Assembly (NCBI RefSeq): GCF_004027225.2
Contig: NC_044278.2
Coordinates: 61,888,243 to 61,952,242, forward strand
DNA length: 64,000 bases
From: Strigops habroptila
Taxonomy: Eukaryota; Chordata; Aves; Psittaciformes; Psittacidae
Direction of reading: 5' to 3'
Shown here: positions 12,401 to 22,514 of the stretch, in pieces
How the letters are laid out: every line of letters begins with the position of its first letter
How positions within the stretch are numbered: position 1 is the first letter of the stretch
The notes under the pieces: generated by a model
What the model saw: the letters and a program-made list of their open reading frames with translations, nothing else
Databases searched by the model: none
Told to the model about the DNA's origin: nothing
Translations under genes and position numbers: made by a program

Positions 12401-15400
12401 TTGCCTGCATTCCTTCTTCATAATGACCACTAAATATCTTTTAGTTAATTTTTTCATCCTACAGATAGAGTTACCCGCTAATGAGTAATAAGCAGAACAG
12501 TCTCTTGACACTTGTGCCTCTTTAAAAGTGTGAACTACTTTCCTACAGATTTTAAAAGCTAAGTAACTAGCTGTAAAACCATGGGGTTCAACACAGGGGT
12601 TTTATGAATAAGGATAAAATACTAGAGCAAATATTTGACAAGTATAGAAATACTTCAGTAACATCACCTTGGAATTTCAGGAGGTTTTGATCTGAAGCTC
12701 TTTGTTACAGTAAAAGTAGTGTAGTTTACTCAAAAGAATCCAAGAAGCTATCCATAAATCAATAAATAATTTTTGCAACATTTCTGGTCTTCATATTGTT
12801 TATGAAAATGTTAAATATAAAAACAAAGGACGGATACAAATAAGCAAAGCTAGGGGAAAGGGTGGAATTATAGTTCATGCTTAACATTAAAGAAAGAGTT
12901 GAGCATTGCAACTGGATTTAAATTTCAGTCACTTCCTAAGGATGGGTATACTACTAAAGCCTTAAACCACCCAGATATTACTTACCAACGCAAAGAATGT
13001 TGAAGCAGAAGCCCCGACTGATGGATTTTCTAACCAGTTGATCTGGTAAACTACTAACACCAACATGACCAGACAACGATAAAGCTCGATAGTCATCACC
13101 TTGCTACAGAAAAATCATATAAAAATGTTAGTGAAGTTAATTGCAAAGCAATTAGCAATGGCCTATGTTTTTCCTTCTGGAATTTTCCAAGGGCATCACG
13201 ATTTCCCTCAGCGCCAGCACCTCATGCAGCTTCACTCTGCTACATACAGACTAACAAATATGCCGAGAAATTAAGTCCACAAACTGACCACATGGTGCTT
13301 GCATCTTACTCCTTCTCAAAGAAATAATACATCATCCAGCTGAAAAACAAGTTACTGCCATATCACTAGTTTAGAAATATGGTGATAACTCAAAAATTAA
13401 GAAATGCAAATCATGCTGAAAGCAATTAAGTCACCATACTTGCCAGTCTTTTCAGATTAGTATCTGTTGGATGGAGCAGCTAAATTAAGCTTGAAGGCAG
13501 CATCTCATCCAACTTTATTCATTGAATAACTCAAAGCTTGCCATCTGAATGCTACAAGAGCTGTAATATTCCTGGGACTACTTCCCCTTTTTCAGTGCTT
13601 TCTCAGAATTCATACTCTTTTCAAAATAGCACACAATATGAACAGCTTGAGGTGGTCCAAACCACATCACTCCTTCCCCCACCCTCTTTTTAAAGTTTCA
13701 TGGAACTGCATCTGGATTTCTGAAAATACGTTTAATCAAGTATACTGCTTTATATCAAGTTGTTTTGCCCATTAAAAAGAATATGCAAAGAAAAATCATT
13801 GCCTGAGGCAAAAGTAACATTTAAAAACTGGGGTGTTTATTTTAGAAACAAACTAAAAAATATATAGTTATCTTTTAAATTTGCAACTTATTTCAGACTA
13901 AAACTGCACAACACTGGGCCGCTCCACAGCAAAAGCTGGGTCTCGGACTATGCGCAGCTCTCTGAGCAAGCCTCCTGCAGCACTACATTTACAGTCCAAG
14001 CAAAGAACTAGCTTGCCACTCAGCTTGTAGAGATGACTGAGATTTGCCCTCCAAAGCTTGAAGGAAAAAAGTAATCGATGTTCGTGTGCTTAGGCAAGAG
14101 GCCAGGGTCATGCCAGGCCCAGGCAGCTACACAGAGGCCCTTGGAAGAATGCATGAGCATCAGCCATGAGGGCAGATAACATGTTAACACGTCCATGCGA
14201 GCTCCAAACGTGGCTTTTGGAGCCTTGAGTTTTCCACTATCACAAACAGGTGTGGACATTCATTAAACCCGAAAACCTATTTTAATCTTCCAACAACAAA
14301 TTGCATTACTCTCTTACAGTCCATTACTTTCCTAACAAATAAAGTTACATTTAATACAGCAAATATCAATGTCGCTATTGCCTCATAACATAGGAGGTAA
14401 GTAGGAAACTAAACAGATTTCAGAAGCAAGTGGAAAAATACTTTCCATTTTTGGGTAGTCAAAATCCAAAATGTAGATGTGTGGTGTAGGCATGCATACC
14501 ATTGACATGACTTGATGTTGATATGTGCATGAGACAGAGAGCAGATGGGATGAGTAGAGGGAACAGAAAGGAAACCTTGGCAAAAATAACAACAGAAGAG
14601 AACAGAAAATATAGGAGGATGAGGCAGAAAAAATAGAAAGAAAGGGAAGTCTATGAAGATGCAGAGTAAGAAAGGAGATACATTAAAAATTACATGGAAT
14701 TAATACACCAGTCTATTCTATAATCTAAAAAACAAAACACAGGAGTCAAGTACGGAACAAAGCATTTCCCCGAAAAGATGTGTAGGCCAAAAGACGACCC
14801 AGTGAAAACTCATCTGACAATTTCACTCAGAGTTACCAGGTAATTTATTCAGTCTGACAGAAACAGTAGACAACTTTTAGGAATTAGTCGAAACATCAGA
14901 AGCCAAGGATTCTTCCCTCATCTCTTTCAAACGACTTCTTCCACAGCATTTTGGTGCACCGACTATTTTCTAGCCCACTCCAACACACACCACAGTTGAA
15001 GTTGTTGTAAACCATAGCCTGCCACAAGATTTCCTTCATACATGCATATATGGAGAGACATTAGAAAGAACCTTTGGAAAAATAATCAAAAGATGACATT
15101 TTTGTTCTATGTTTCTGTCTGAGGCAGGGCAGAAGCTTCCTGAATGCCCCGAACTCACCAAGGATGGGCAGAGGAAAAAGTGATGGCCACATCAGCAGAA
15201 AATGGGGGCACACCGTGCAGGTTGCTACTGAAGAAAGACTGTACTATGAGGTATTTAGGAACAAACAAACAAGCCAAGACACTTTGTTGGTTTTCCAGTT
15301 GTGAAGAGGTGATTTCACAGACAGCAGCATACTCACTTGCAAACAGGGCCTCTCTACACCAACAGGCACTTCAGTAACTTGAGAATCTAGCACAGCTAGT

Positions 15401-17791
15401 ACCTGTTCCTCTATTGCTGCCTATGGATAGATGTGGCAGGAGTAAGCAAGCAGGGAATTGATACTTGACAGTAGAAAAGAAACCAGTTCCTCACAGCTAG
15501 TGCTCCATGTAACGGGCAAAGGATGATGACAACAGTGCTGGTCTGTTCAGCTACTGCTACGCAGGAGGAGAGAGTGCTCAGCTCTGTGGTCTGCACAGAA
15601 AGGTCTCTCTCAACCTGTATGTTTCACGGAAGGGAAATCAAATAAATAGAAATCTGGTGCAGCCCTCTGAGATGACCCTGACGCTGAAAAATCCTCACGC
15701 TGGTATCAATACTGGTATCATATCTACACTCACTTTCAGAAGATCAGCACCTCTGTCTGTGCTGGCCCAGCTGTGCCTGCTGCAGCTTTAGCACTGAATT
15801 TCCTGAAGAGCAGCACGCAGCCGTCTTCACCCTTGGCTGAAGCATCAACCCTTCTTGTTGATGCTCTGTCCAAATGAGAAAGCAATGCTGGTCTTGGATG
15901 AGACAGTGGTGGTTGCTATCAGAAGGTCCCTTTGACTGCAGCTCCCTCCTTTTTAATTAACCAATGACAAGCACTGTATGCAGTTGTACGATGGCAATGG
16001 CTGCCAAAACCTTCCCAGAAATGAAATTTTCAAAAATCAAAGTACTAAATACTTGCATCTCAGACTTTGTGCAGCCCAATAGTGAGCAGATTTACAGAAG
16101 CAGCTCAGGCTGCATCCCGAGAGCAATTTTACATTTCTTTTGAAAAACAACTGAAAAACAAATCTTTTCCAGAATATAGTGGGAAACACTTTAATAATTA
16201 CACAGCATGTGTTAAACTAGGAAATATTATTTGATGTCAATATAAATATATTTTACATCATTGCATTTACATAATTTACATTTATAAACCTAATACAAAA
16301 TCACCCTCCTCCACTGCATAACTACGTTATACATCCTGTTTTTACAGCATTCTCTGTAAAATTTTCCACACACATGCTTTCCTCTCTTCCCTTATCAAAT
16401 CCATCTGCTCAGTGGACCCTCAACCCCACTGTCACTCACTTTTGCTGATTTACTGCATCTCACCACACTCTTTACACAAACATTGACCAGCAAAATCATT
16501 TTGTATTGTCTATCATACTCTAGCTCTTACAGGTTTTTTTCCTTTTTGCATTTTTCCAGCTTCCCATGAGAATCAGCCTGTGAAGTACTGGCTCTCATCC
16601 TCACTATATATACATAGTATGTGCAAAGAGAGAAAGCTTTTATGAAGTTATGCACTGCACTACATTATACTGCAGGTGCAAAGGATTCACATCGGCCTTA
16701 AAGAGACCCTGCATGAACTGGAGCTCCCTGGGTGGGAGCCCTTACAGAAGGCAAGCACTGCTCAGCAGCCCAGTGGTAAGCAAGTAGGGGAACATGAATG
16801 AAGCCCTACCACTCTCAGCCCAAGGTTGACAAGACAGACAGACGAATGTGGTCAGGCCCTCTGATGGCTCCAACAATGGCCCAACAAATAACTCTTTCAG
16901 AAGCCTCTCTTCATTCTCCCCATCCCACACTGCTCCATCAGGTGTTCCATCGGGAACCAGAGGAAGACACTGCCCCAGATGAAAATCCCCCCAAGGAAAG
17001 AAAACTTCAAAAGAGTTGACAGTTGTTTCCCATTTTACCAGTTCATGGGGCAGCTTCACACACAACTCCACCAGCACAACTGGGGTGGAACAGCACAGTG
17101 GCAGGGATGAGCCAAGAACAACCACAGACATATTTTCCCCCAAATTCCTCCCACTGCATGTTGTTTCCAGAACCCTTCTGTACTTCTCATTGCTGAGGTG
17201 TGACACACAGGCAGAAAAGTCATAAATGAATCGATTTATTTCATGTTCAGAAAGGGAACTAATGCTCCAACACTAAGGCATAGATACAATCAACGTCTTC
17301 AAATCATTGAACTGACAGTTCTGCCGTTATGCTTAATGGAAGTATTCCTTCAATAGCCAAGGTTCGACTCAGGACTTCAAACAGCCAACACGCTATGGGA
17401 GCCCCAAGAAGGGCAACAGCTTAAGACAAGTTACTTTAACAGCAGGGATGTTAAAAGCCGGCACCCCCGGGAGCCCAGCTGGAAGATGACTGCGCCCGCT
17501 GACCGCCGCCCCAGCACCGGCTGGTCCAGCACGGACCCAGGGCACCGCCGGGTGCAGAGGGCAGCTCGGTGCAAGCGACACCTCCACCCCTGCGCACGGT
17601 GCAACCGCCGCTCCCCTTCCCCTTGCGCTGCGGACCCGTCCTCTGATCCGCTCCGGCTGACACCCCCCACCAGGCGCCCCCGGCGCAGCGGCTGCGGTTA
17701 TAACGGCGGCCAGAGCTGCCCGCCCGCCCCTCCCGGCTCCCGCACGGCGGACGGCGCCTACCGGCAGCGGGCAGGTGGGGAACCCGGCCAT
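3238..17791 (-). CDS. SEPTIN10: Septin 10 (5' part of gene; C-terminus off the left edge)
   Basis: Septins are GTP-binding filament proteins that form hetero-oligomers with other septins at the cell cortex and on cytoskeletal structures. Seven exons join in frame from 17791 down to 3238: 17762-17791 (proposed), 12986-13103, 12071-12266, 10403-10589, 5649-5810, 3972-4068 and 3238-3406. All six internal exons have AG/GT borders and consistent phases, giving 319 complete codons. Visible motifs are SGHVG at residues 22-25, the P-loop region GETGSGIS at 50-57, the G3-like NTVGFGDQ at 102-109, the G4-like GKAD at 185-188 and the septin-unique RQYPWG at 255-260. The SEPT6 subgroup (6, 8, 10, 11) is clear from sequence. 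The choice of SEPTIN10 rests on the neighbouring SOWAHC and on similarity to the remembered human protein. The coiled-coil tail, normally about 100 residues, is missing only because the window ends. The P-loop lysine is replaced by isoleucine. There are no stops or frameshifts in the exons. Confidence 0.9.
3972..4068 (-). CDS. SEPTIN10: SEPTIN10 exon 6
   Basis: This 97-nt exon has a TTACAG acceptor and a GTAAAT donor. It encodes residues 232-263, including PFAVVGS, GNKMV and the septin-unique RQYPWGIVQ. One base is left to begin the following valine codon. Confidence 0.93.
4069..5648 (-). other. SEPTIN10 intron 5
   Basis: Intron of 1580 bp between exons 5 and 6. ORFs of 65-75 codons on both strands (about 4.27-5.3 kb) show no family resemblance. 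An A-rich run with AAAAC units lies near 5476-5502. Confidence 0.8.
5649..5810 (-). CDS. SEPTIN10: SEPTIN10 exon 5 (G4 motif)
   Basis: This 162-nt exon (54 whole codons, phase 0 at both ends) has a TTAATAG acceptor and a GTAAGT donor. It encodes residues 178-231, including the G4-like motif read here as IIGKADS, then [17 protein letters not shown]. The usual subgroup motif is AKAD, so alanine has become glycine while the lysine and aspartate are kept. Confidence 0.94.
5811..10402 (-). other. SEPTIN10 intron 4
   Basis: Intron of about 4.6 kb, AT-rich. I see no gene, no clear transposable element and no RNA gene. A minus-strand ORF of 101 codons at 6623-6928 is hydrophobic but includes an A-rich stretch and resembles nothing I know. 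Confidence 0.75.
10403..10589 (-). CDS. SEPTIN10: SEPTIN10 exon 4
   Basis: This 187-nt exon lies between a TTACAG acceptor and a GTAAGA donor. It encodes residues 116-177 with the septin signatures [28 protein letters not shown] and LDLLTM. It joins exons 3 and 5 in frame. Confidence 0.95.
10590..12070 (-). other. SEPTIN10 intron 3
   Basis: Intron of 1481 bp between exons 3 and 4, AT-rich, with no recognisable embedded element. Confidence 0.8.
12071..12266 (-). CDS. SEPTIN10: SEPTIN10 exon 3 (P-loop and switch exon)
   Basis: This 196-nt exon has a TTTAG acceptor and a GTAAGT donor. It completes the P-loop as GETGSGIST and continues through the switch I region, then YELQESN and the G3-like NTVGFGDQ. 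The lysine expected before the P-loop serine is an ATA isoleucine codon (residue 56). Conservation from LRAQTYELQ onward is strong, and the frame is open throughout. Confidence 0.94.
12267..12985 (-). other. SEPTIN10 intron 2
   Basis: Intron of 719 bp between exons 2 and 3. It holds nothing recognisable. Confidence 0.8.
12986..13103 (-). CDS. SEPTIN10: SEPTIN10 exon 2
   Basis: This 118-nt exon is bordered by CTGTAG on its acceptor side and GTAAG on its donor side. It encodes the conserved septin N-terminal stretch, including [15 protein letters not shown] and [10 protein letters not shown], which leads straight into the P-loop. It starts in phase 0 and leaves one base of the next glycine codon. 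Confidence 0.93.
13104..17761 (-). other. SEPTIN10 intron 1
   Basis: Intron of about 4.66 kb between the proposed first exon and exon 2. The part from about 14.9 to 17.2 kb is less AT-rich than the rest. It holds an open minus-strand frame at 16742-17206 that I cannot assign to a family. The CpG island begins near 17450. If the real first exon differs from the one proposed, the intron boundary shifts but stays in this region. Confidence 0.55.
17762..17791 (-). CDS. SEPTIN10: Proposed first coding exon of SEPTIN10
   Basis: Exon 2 begins in phase 0 with a glutamine codon and holds no ATG before the conserved SGHVG, so a start must lie upstream. In the CpG island an ATG at 17791 with a good Kozak context (G at -3, G at +4) opens [10 protein letters not shown] and reaches a GTAGGC donor at 17761 after exactly ten codons. 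This gives the required phase. Other septins of this subgroup also begin with a short exon. The donor is not ideal, and no transcript data are available, so another first exon remains possible. Confidence 0.42.
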
Positions 17792-18130
17792 GCCCCCGTG
17801 GGGCGAGCCACGGAGGGACCGACGGACAAGCGCGGGCGACGCTGCCGCCGACGGCCGAGGCCGCCCGTCCCCCCGGCGACCGGCCCAGTGCGCGGCGTGC
17901 CACCGGGCAGAGGCGGGGCCGCGGCGGCCCCACGAGGAGGGGGGCGGGCGGTAGTTGCTCCGCTGCCGCTAGGCGGGGCGGGCCCCTCCCGGCCGGAGGG
18001 TGGCGCGGCGCCACCGCGGCCGTGATTGCCGGGGCATGCCGCCGCCGGGAGGAGGGGCTTGGGCGGCAGCGGCTCCGCCGCGCCCGCGGCAGTAGAAGCG
18101 GCGGCGCGATGCGATGGGGCAGCGGCGGTG
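17792..18130. promoter_or_regulatory. Bidirectional promoter between SEPTIN10 and SOWAHC
   Basis: The 339 bp between the proposed septin start codon (minus strand) and the SOWAHC start codon (plus strand) are CpG-rich, with several GC boxes and no TATA box at a convincing position. This is the usual build of a shared CpG-island promoter. The arrangement matches the human SEPTIN10/SOWAHC locus as I know it. Exact transcription starts cannot be read from sequence. Confidence 0.7.
17911..17984. promoter_or_regulatory. Cluster of GC boxes (Sp1/KLF type)
   Basis: Three GGGCGG-type cores lie within 75 bp: AGGCGGGGCC at 17911, GGGGCGGGCGG at 17941 and AGGCGGGGCGGG at 17971. They sit about midway between the two start codons, where a shared core promoter would be expected. 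Confidence 0.6.
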
Positions 18131-18468
18131 ATGGCGGAGCTGCGGCAGGAGTCGGTGGTGCGGTTCCTGGCGGAGCGGGGCGGGCGGGCGCGCAACGCGG
18201 AGCTGCTGGAGCATTTCCGGGACTGGCTCAGCCCCACCGAGCCCGGCCGCCGCGCCGCCGCCCGCCAGCGCTTCAAGGAGTTGGTCAACGCCGTGGCCAC
18301 CGTGCGACAGGAGCCCGTCACTGGCGTCAAGTACGTGCACCTCCGCCGACGGTACTGCGCCCCGGAGGCCCCCGCCGGCACCTTGACCCCCGGGGAGAAG
18401 GAGGCGGCGGCGGTGGGGGACAGAGCGGAGCGGCCGAGCCTGCCGCCCTCCCCGCAGGCCAGCGCTGA
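18109..18468 (+). other. Overlapping upstream ATG frame in the SOWAHC leader
   Basis: A second upstream ATG at 18109 is in a different frame and stays open to a stop ending at 18468, deep inside SOWAHC. Its product would be an alanine/glycine/arginine-rich string with no family features. It is most likely a GC-rich shadow, but an ATG here could capture some scanning ribosomes. Confidence 0.35.
18114..18131 (+). other. Five-codon upstream ORF ending in TGATG at the SOWAHC start
   Basis: An ATG at 18114 opens five codons (M-G-Q-R-R). Its TGA stop at 18129-18131 overlaps the SOWAHC ATG at 18131-18133. If this part is transcribed, ribosomes ending here sit on the main start codon, so re-initiation or leaky scanning would be needed. 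Whether it affects expression is unknown. Confidence 0.6.
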
Positions 18469-19663
18469 GGAGGCGCCGCCGCCGCCAGGCGAGGATGCTG
18501 GCAGCCGCCCTCAGCCCGCGGGGCGGCGGGGCGAAGCGCCCCGGCCGAACCCGGCGGCGGCTGGAGGCCAACGGAAGGGTTCGCGGCGGGGGCCGCCGCC
18601 CGGGCGCGGCGGAGGAGGAGGCGGCGGCGGCGAGGAGACCGCGGTAGCGGCGGGCCCGGGGCGGCCTCCGCCGACGGAGGAGCCTGGGGCAGCGGAGGGC
18701 CCCGGGGCAGCGGAGGGCCCCCCCGGGGCGGCAGCACAGAGCGGTGGCCGCCGGAGCCTGCGGGAGGCGGCGCGGGGCGGTTCTCCCCAGCTGAAGCGCG
18801 GAGCCCTCCCCGGGGGGGGCCGCAGCCGCGGCGGCGACTCGGACAGCGCCTCGGTGGCCTCGTCGTCCGCCGAGGAGGAGGGGAGCACCACCGGCGCCGT
18901 GGCCCTGGATCCCCTGGAGCACGCCTGGATGCTGTCGGCCTCGGACGGGCGGTGGGAGAGCCTGGAGGGGCTGCTAAGCTGCGAGCCGGCGCTGCTCTGC
19001 AAGCGGGACTTTATCACCGGCTTCACGGTGCTGCACTGGGCCGCCAAGCACGGGCGGCAGGAGCTGCTGGCCACGCTGGTCAACTTCGCCCAGCGGCACC
19101 AGCTGCCTGTGGACATCAACGCCCGCACCAGCGGCGGGCACACCGCGCTGCACATAGCCGCCATGCACGGCCACGCAGAAGTGGTGAAGCTGCTGGTAGG
19201 AGCCTACGACGCCGATGTGGACATCCGCGACTACAGCGGGCGCAAGGCCGCCCAGTACCTGCACCAGGGCACCTCGGGGGATATGCGGAGCCTCGTGGGT
19301 GCCCTGGAGGAGGAGGAGGAAGAGGAAGGTGCTGCTGGCAATGGGAGCGGGCGCTGGAGGCTCTCCAAGGTGTTGCCCTCCAATCTCATGAGCTACCGGC
19401 TCTCGCACCACCACCACCATCACAGCGCTGGGGAAGAAGCTGAGGGCACTGAAGGGGCAGCGGTGCCAGGCAAGGGCAAGGAGATGACCAGGAAAGCCTC
19501 CGGCAGCGGGCGGATGAAGCCTAGGCTTAACAAGATCCGCTTCAGGACTCAGATCATCCACAACACTCCCTCCTTTCGCGGTGACACTGAGGAGGAAGAG
19601 CATGAGGAGAAATCCCTGAAAGCGTCATTCAAGCTCAGGCCAAAGTCCAATGTCTTTGGATAA
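18131..19663 (+). CDS. SOWAHC: Sosondowah ankyrin repeat domain protein C
   Basis: An intronless gene of 510 codons. The start chosen is the ATG at 18131 (G at -3 and +4), where the conserved MAELRQESVVRFLAERGG begins. The frame is open further upstream only through non-ATG codons. Residues 1-80 form the N-terminal SOWAH domain, predicted to be winged-helix-like. About 85-258 is a low-complexity linker rich in Pro, Gly, Ala, Glu and Arg, with an eight-glycine run and a tandem GAAEGP repeat. LDPLEHAWMLSASDG begins at 259. At least two ankyrin repeats follow, with cores near 296-318 (TGFTVLHWAAKHG) and 333-360 (GGHTALHIAAMHGH). An acidic run, a six-histidine run (426-431), the conserved KPRLNKIRFRTQ and a terminal KLRPKSNVFG follow. 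The last two are as in SOWAHC from memory. Its molecular function is poorly known. The septin partner upstream supports the SOWAHC assignment over SOWAHA, B or D. Confidence 0.93.
   Translation: MAELRQESVVRFLAERGGRARNAELLEHFRDWLSPTEPGRRAAARQRFKELVNAVATVRQEPVTGVKYVHLRRRYCAPEAPAGTLTPGEKEAAAVGDRAERPSLPPSPQASAEEAPPPPGEDAGSRPQPAGRRGEAPRPNPAAAGGQRKGSRRGPPPGRGGGGGGGGEETAVAAGPGRPPPTEEPGAAEGPGAAEGPPGAAAQSGGRRSLREAARGGSPQLKRGALPGGGRSRGGDSDSASVASSSAEEEGSTTGAVALDPLEHAWMLSASDGRWESLEGLLSCEPALLCKRDFITGFTVLHWAAKHGRQELLATLVNFAQRHQLPVDINARTSGGHTALHIAAMHGHAEVVKLLVGAYDADVDIRDYSGRKAAQYLHQGTSGDMRSLVGALEEEEEEEGAAGNGSGRWRLSKVLPSNLMSYRLSHHHHHHSAGEEAEGTEGAAVPGKGKEMTRKASGSGRMKPRLNKIRFRTQIIHNTPSFRGDTEEEEHEEKSLKASFKLRPKSNVFG
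18686..18721 (+). repeat. Tandem 18-bp repeat inside SOWAHC (GAAEGP x2)
   Basis: GGGGCAGCGGAGGGCCC occurs at 18686 and again at 18704, encoding GAAEGP twice in the disordered linker. A multiple of three keeps the frame, so copy number could vary without breaking the gene. Confidence 0.8.
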
Positions 19664-20334
19664 GGCCAAGGAGCAGGAGGTCTGGGAGGTGGGCACAGAG
19701 ACCAAAAGATGTAGCGCAGAAGGTGAGGTACTAGTGGATGCTCATGTACACTCACGGACTTGGCAGATGGGGTTCAAGTATCTTGCTTTAACTCCCAGAT
19801 CGGTGGGGTCAGTGAGCCCAGTGTGTCAGCAGGGGCTCTGGTGGCTTACAGCTCCCAAGAGCAGCTGCTTCGGCTAGGCCCTTGGTGCTGAAACAAGAGG
19901 CTGCGGATGCGTTGGAAACACTGGGGTGTTTAAAAGCTGTGCTCTTTTTTCTGTAAAAGCAGCCTTCAGGGTTGGAAACCTGTGTTAGTGAATCTGCTAG
20001 GATTAGCGAGTTGAGTGAGGGAGAGAAAAGTGCAGATGCTCTACTCTTATATTATCAACTGGTACTATAAACTACTTACAAACACCTTGCTATGTCGGAA
20101 GAACACCTGTTATGTGCAAGTGTACTTTTAAGTTTCTCTTTGACAGCAATACCACCTTGCACATTGTGGAGTTAGGTACCCAAAATGAGATGGTAAATAA
20201 CGGTTTCTTGTCAGAATCCAAGCTTCAATCCATCAAAGACTTGAGCTTGTGTTGACTTTATGCATTGAAAATTGCCTCATTTGACATCGTGAATATATTT
20301 TTCTAAAAAATAATCCATTGCACTGCAAACAATG

Positions 20335-20340
20335 AATAAA
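20335..20340 (+). terminator. Poly(A) signal AATAAA (proximal)
   Basis: Canonical hexamer about 670 bp after the SOWAHC stop, followed by sequence with TCTGCTGTCTG within 30 bp. A possible proximal cleavage site. Confidence 0.45.
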
Positions 20341-22514
20341 GTTAACGACATGCAGAAGTCTCTGCTGTCTGAGGTACTACTGAGCTTGCTTACAGCTGTT
20401 GGAATACTAATACAAGATAACAAAAGCAAAGAGTCTTTTTATATATTTGGTATCTTACGTTTTGTCTTAGGCAAAGCAATTTTATTTTAATCACTGTGAA
20501 TTCTCAAGTGCCAGACCTAGCGCAGTTCCAGTTATTAAGTCTGGTCAATTCTTGTTCATGTTGGTTGTGTAACTCACTGCATTTAAAATCAGAAAATTTG
20601 CTGAAAATATGTTGTATGGGCTACCTGTGAAAGTCGTTCTCCTTTAGAAAAGAGCGCAGACACCACTGCATGAAATCTTCATGAAACACTAATACGGTCC
20701 TGTAATGTAATAGCTACAGGTCTGTGTTCGCTAGTGACTTCTGTGCCAATCCCTTCAACTGACTCTGTGCAGAAATGGAGAAAAAATTCAAAAGAGAAAG
20801 AAGAAAATGAAAAAAAAGAGGTGTGTAAATTCACACATAAGGCGAATAATTAGAACTCCGAAACTCTATCCCTGTTTATCATCCTGAGTGAAAGCAGTCT
20901 AATGACATGTTCTAGGTAAGTGATGGCAATGGTGTTTGAGTTCTTTTAAACCTGTATTTCCTGAGAAGTGATAACCAAGTCTTTGAACTCTTGTTTAACA
21001 ACCTAGTGAGTCTTAATCTGATTGACAAGCCTATCCGTCTGCTAAAGCTTTCAGAAACCTTGAAACTTGTTTCTCTGCTTTAAGGGTAGCAATTCCAGTG
21101 AAATCTAGGAGGCAGATTTGTATCCAGATTCAGCTTTCCTTAAGAATGAGGTGTTGAGCTGACCCTGGATCCTGAATGCTGCTCACAGTAGCAGCTCATC
21201 TGTGCTTAGCTATTAAGGTGCTGCCAGTTTCAATGCAACATTTGTCAAAGCGTGTTTCAAGTTGGCTTCCTCAGAATGTCTGTGCATGTCTGACTGGTAA
21301 CTAACCAAAAGTAGATAGGCTTTGACATGTTAAAATCCAGATCTGAGATACTGATTAAATGAATGTCACAAGCTCTAGAACACATCACAGGGAAGCTGCT
21401 GCTGCTGGGTGTTGAGCACTTTCAAGGTAACAGCTGTCTGTAGCTGTTGCTGGTGGCTTACATTTCTTGTAGCGGCAAGGGAAGGGAGTGATAGTGATTC
21501 ATTGGTTTCAGACTTTCCATGTAGATAGATTACCAATTCCTGCTCTTTGTGTCAAAACCTAATGAGTGACACTATTTGCATAGGCATGCAAGTGACACTT
21601 AGCTATTTCTGGGAAAAGTTACATGAGAAAAAAAATGAATCTCTGCATGGGTGCTGGTCGTTACTTTTGTGCAGAAAGATTAGGAATTATACAGAGGTTC
21701 AGCTTTAGTTTACAGTTTATAAGCTATATTATTATAGATTTCATGTGCCTTCATTTTGGGTTGGTTGCCACAAATGTGATGGGTAAAATCAGTCTTGCAA
21801 AGCACTTTGTCTTTACATCTGTAGGACAGGACCAGAAATGTTCCCTCAGTCTTTCCCAATGAAGCTGTAAACTTACACAACAATGGGGTGTCTGAAAGGG
21901 GGGTAATAATCATACGAATTATATTATAGAGCTAATTCATTTGTAACAAATAAGAGAATTAAATGCCTAAGTCTTAAACTTCCTTCACTCTGGAAGATAA
22001 ATAGCAGTTCAGACTTCTGTAGAAAGGAGGTTTCCTGACTGGACACTTGCAACGAGCTCTCTTCAGCATGGCCACTTCTGAATTGAGCACACATTCCATG
22101 CAACTACCTTTCTCCAAACCTTATTAAGCTAATTTTCTGCTTTGAGAGTTTATAGTTCTTTCATATGAGCTCTTGTGTGAAGTGTTAATCTCATCACATG
22201 CAAATAGCAAAGCATTGCACAAAAATACTGAGTCTTAGATAGCTGTTGGGGCCTGGGGAAATAATTTGAGGGTTTCAATGCTTTGGGATTTGGAATATAG
22301 CACACTTTCAATTTTAAAAAGCTAACTGGAACACAGTTTTATCTTGCATAATAGCAGTGGTACTTCGGTAATCACTAAGGGAACTTGGAAAATGGTAAGA
22401 AGATGCCTCATTTATAACTCAATATGAAGTATCAAAGTGAAACTGTTGATCCACTGATACTGTTTAGTTGTCAGTTAATGAAATTTCACCATAACGGTCC
22501 AGAGGTCTTTGCAA

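Larger units (their letters stand above)
17450..19320. other. CpG island over the SEPTIN10/SOWAHC start sites
   Basis: GC content rises sharply near 17450 and stays very high, with frequent CG dinucleotides, through the promoter and most of the SOWAHC coding region. It drops near 19320. The surrounding DNA is AT-rich. The island accounts for the many long overlapping open frames on both strands here, including a 317-codon antisense frame. Confidence 0.88.

Noticed and set aside
18026..18130. Extending SOWAHC upstream to the first in-frame codon (35 more residues)
   Set aside because: There is no ATG in that extension (it starts at TTG), and the conserved family N-terminus begins at the ATG at 18131.
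17969..18922. 317-codon antisense frame, and other 130-217-codon frames over the CpG island
   Set aside because: Stop codons are rare in such GC-rich DNA. The frames are antisense or shifted shadows of SOWAHC and have Ala/Pro/Arg-rich composition with no domain.
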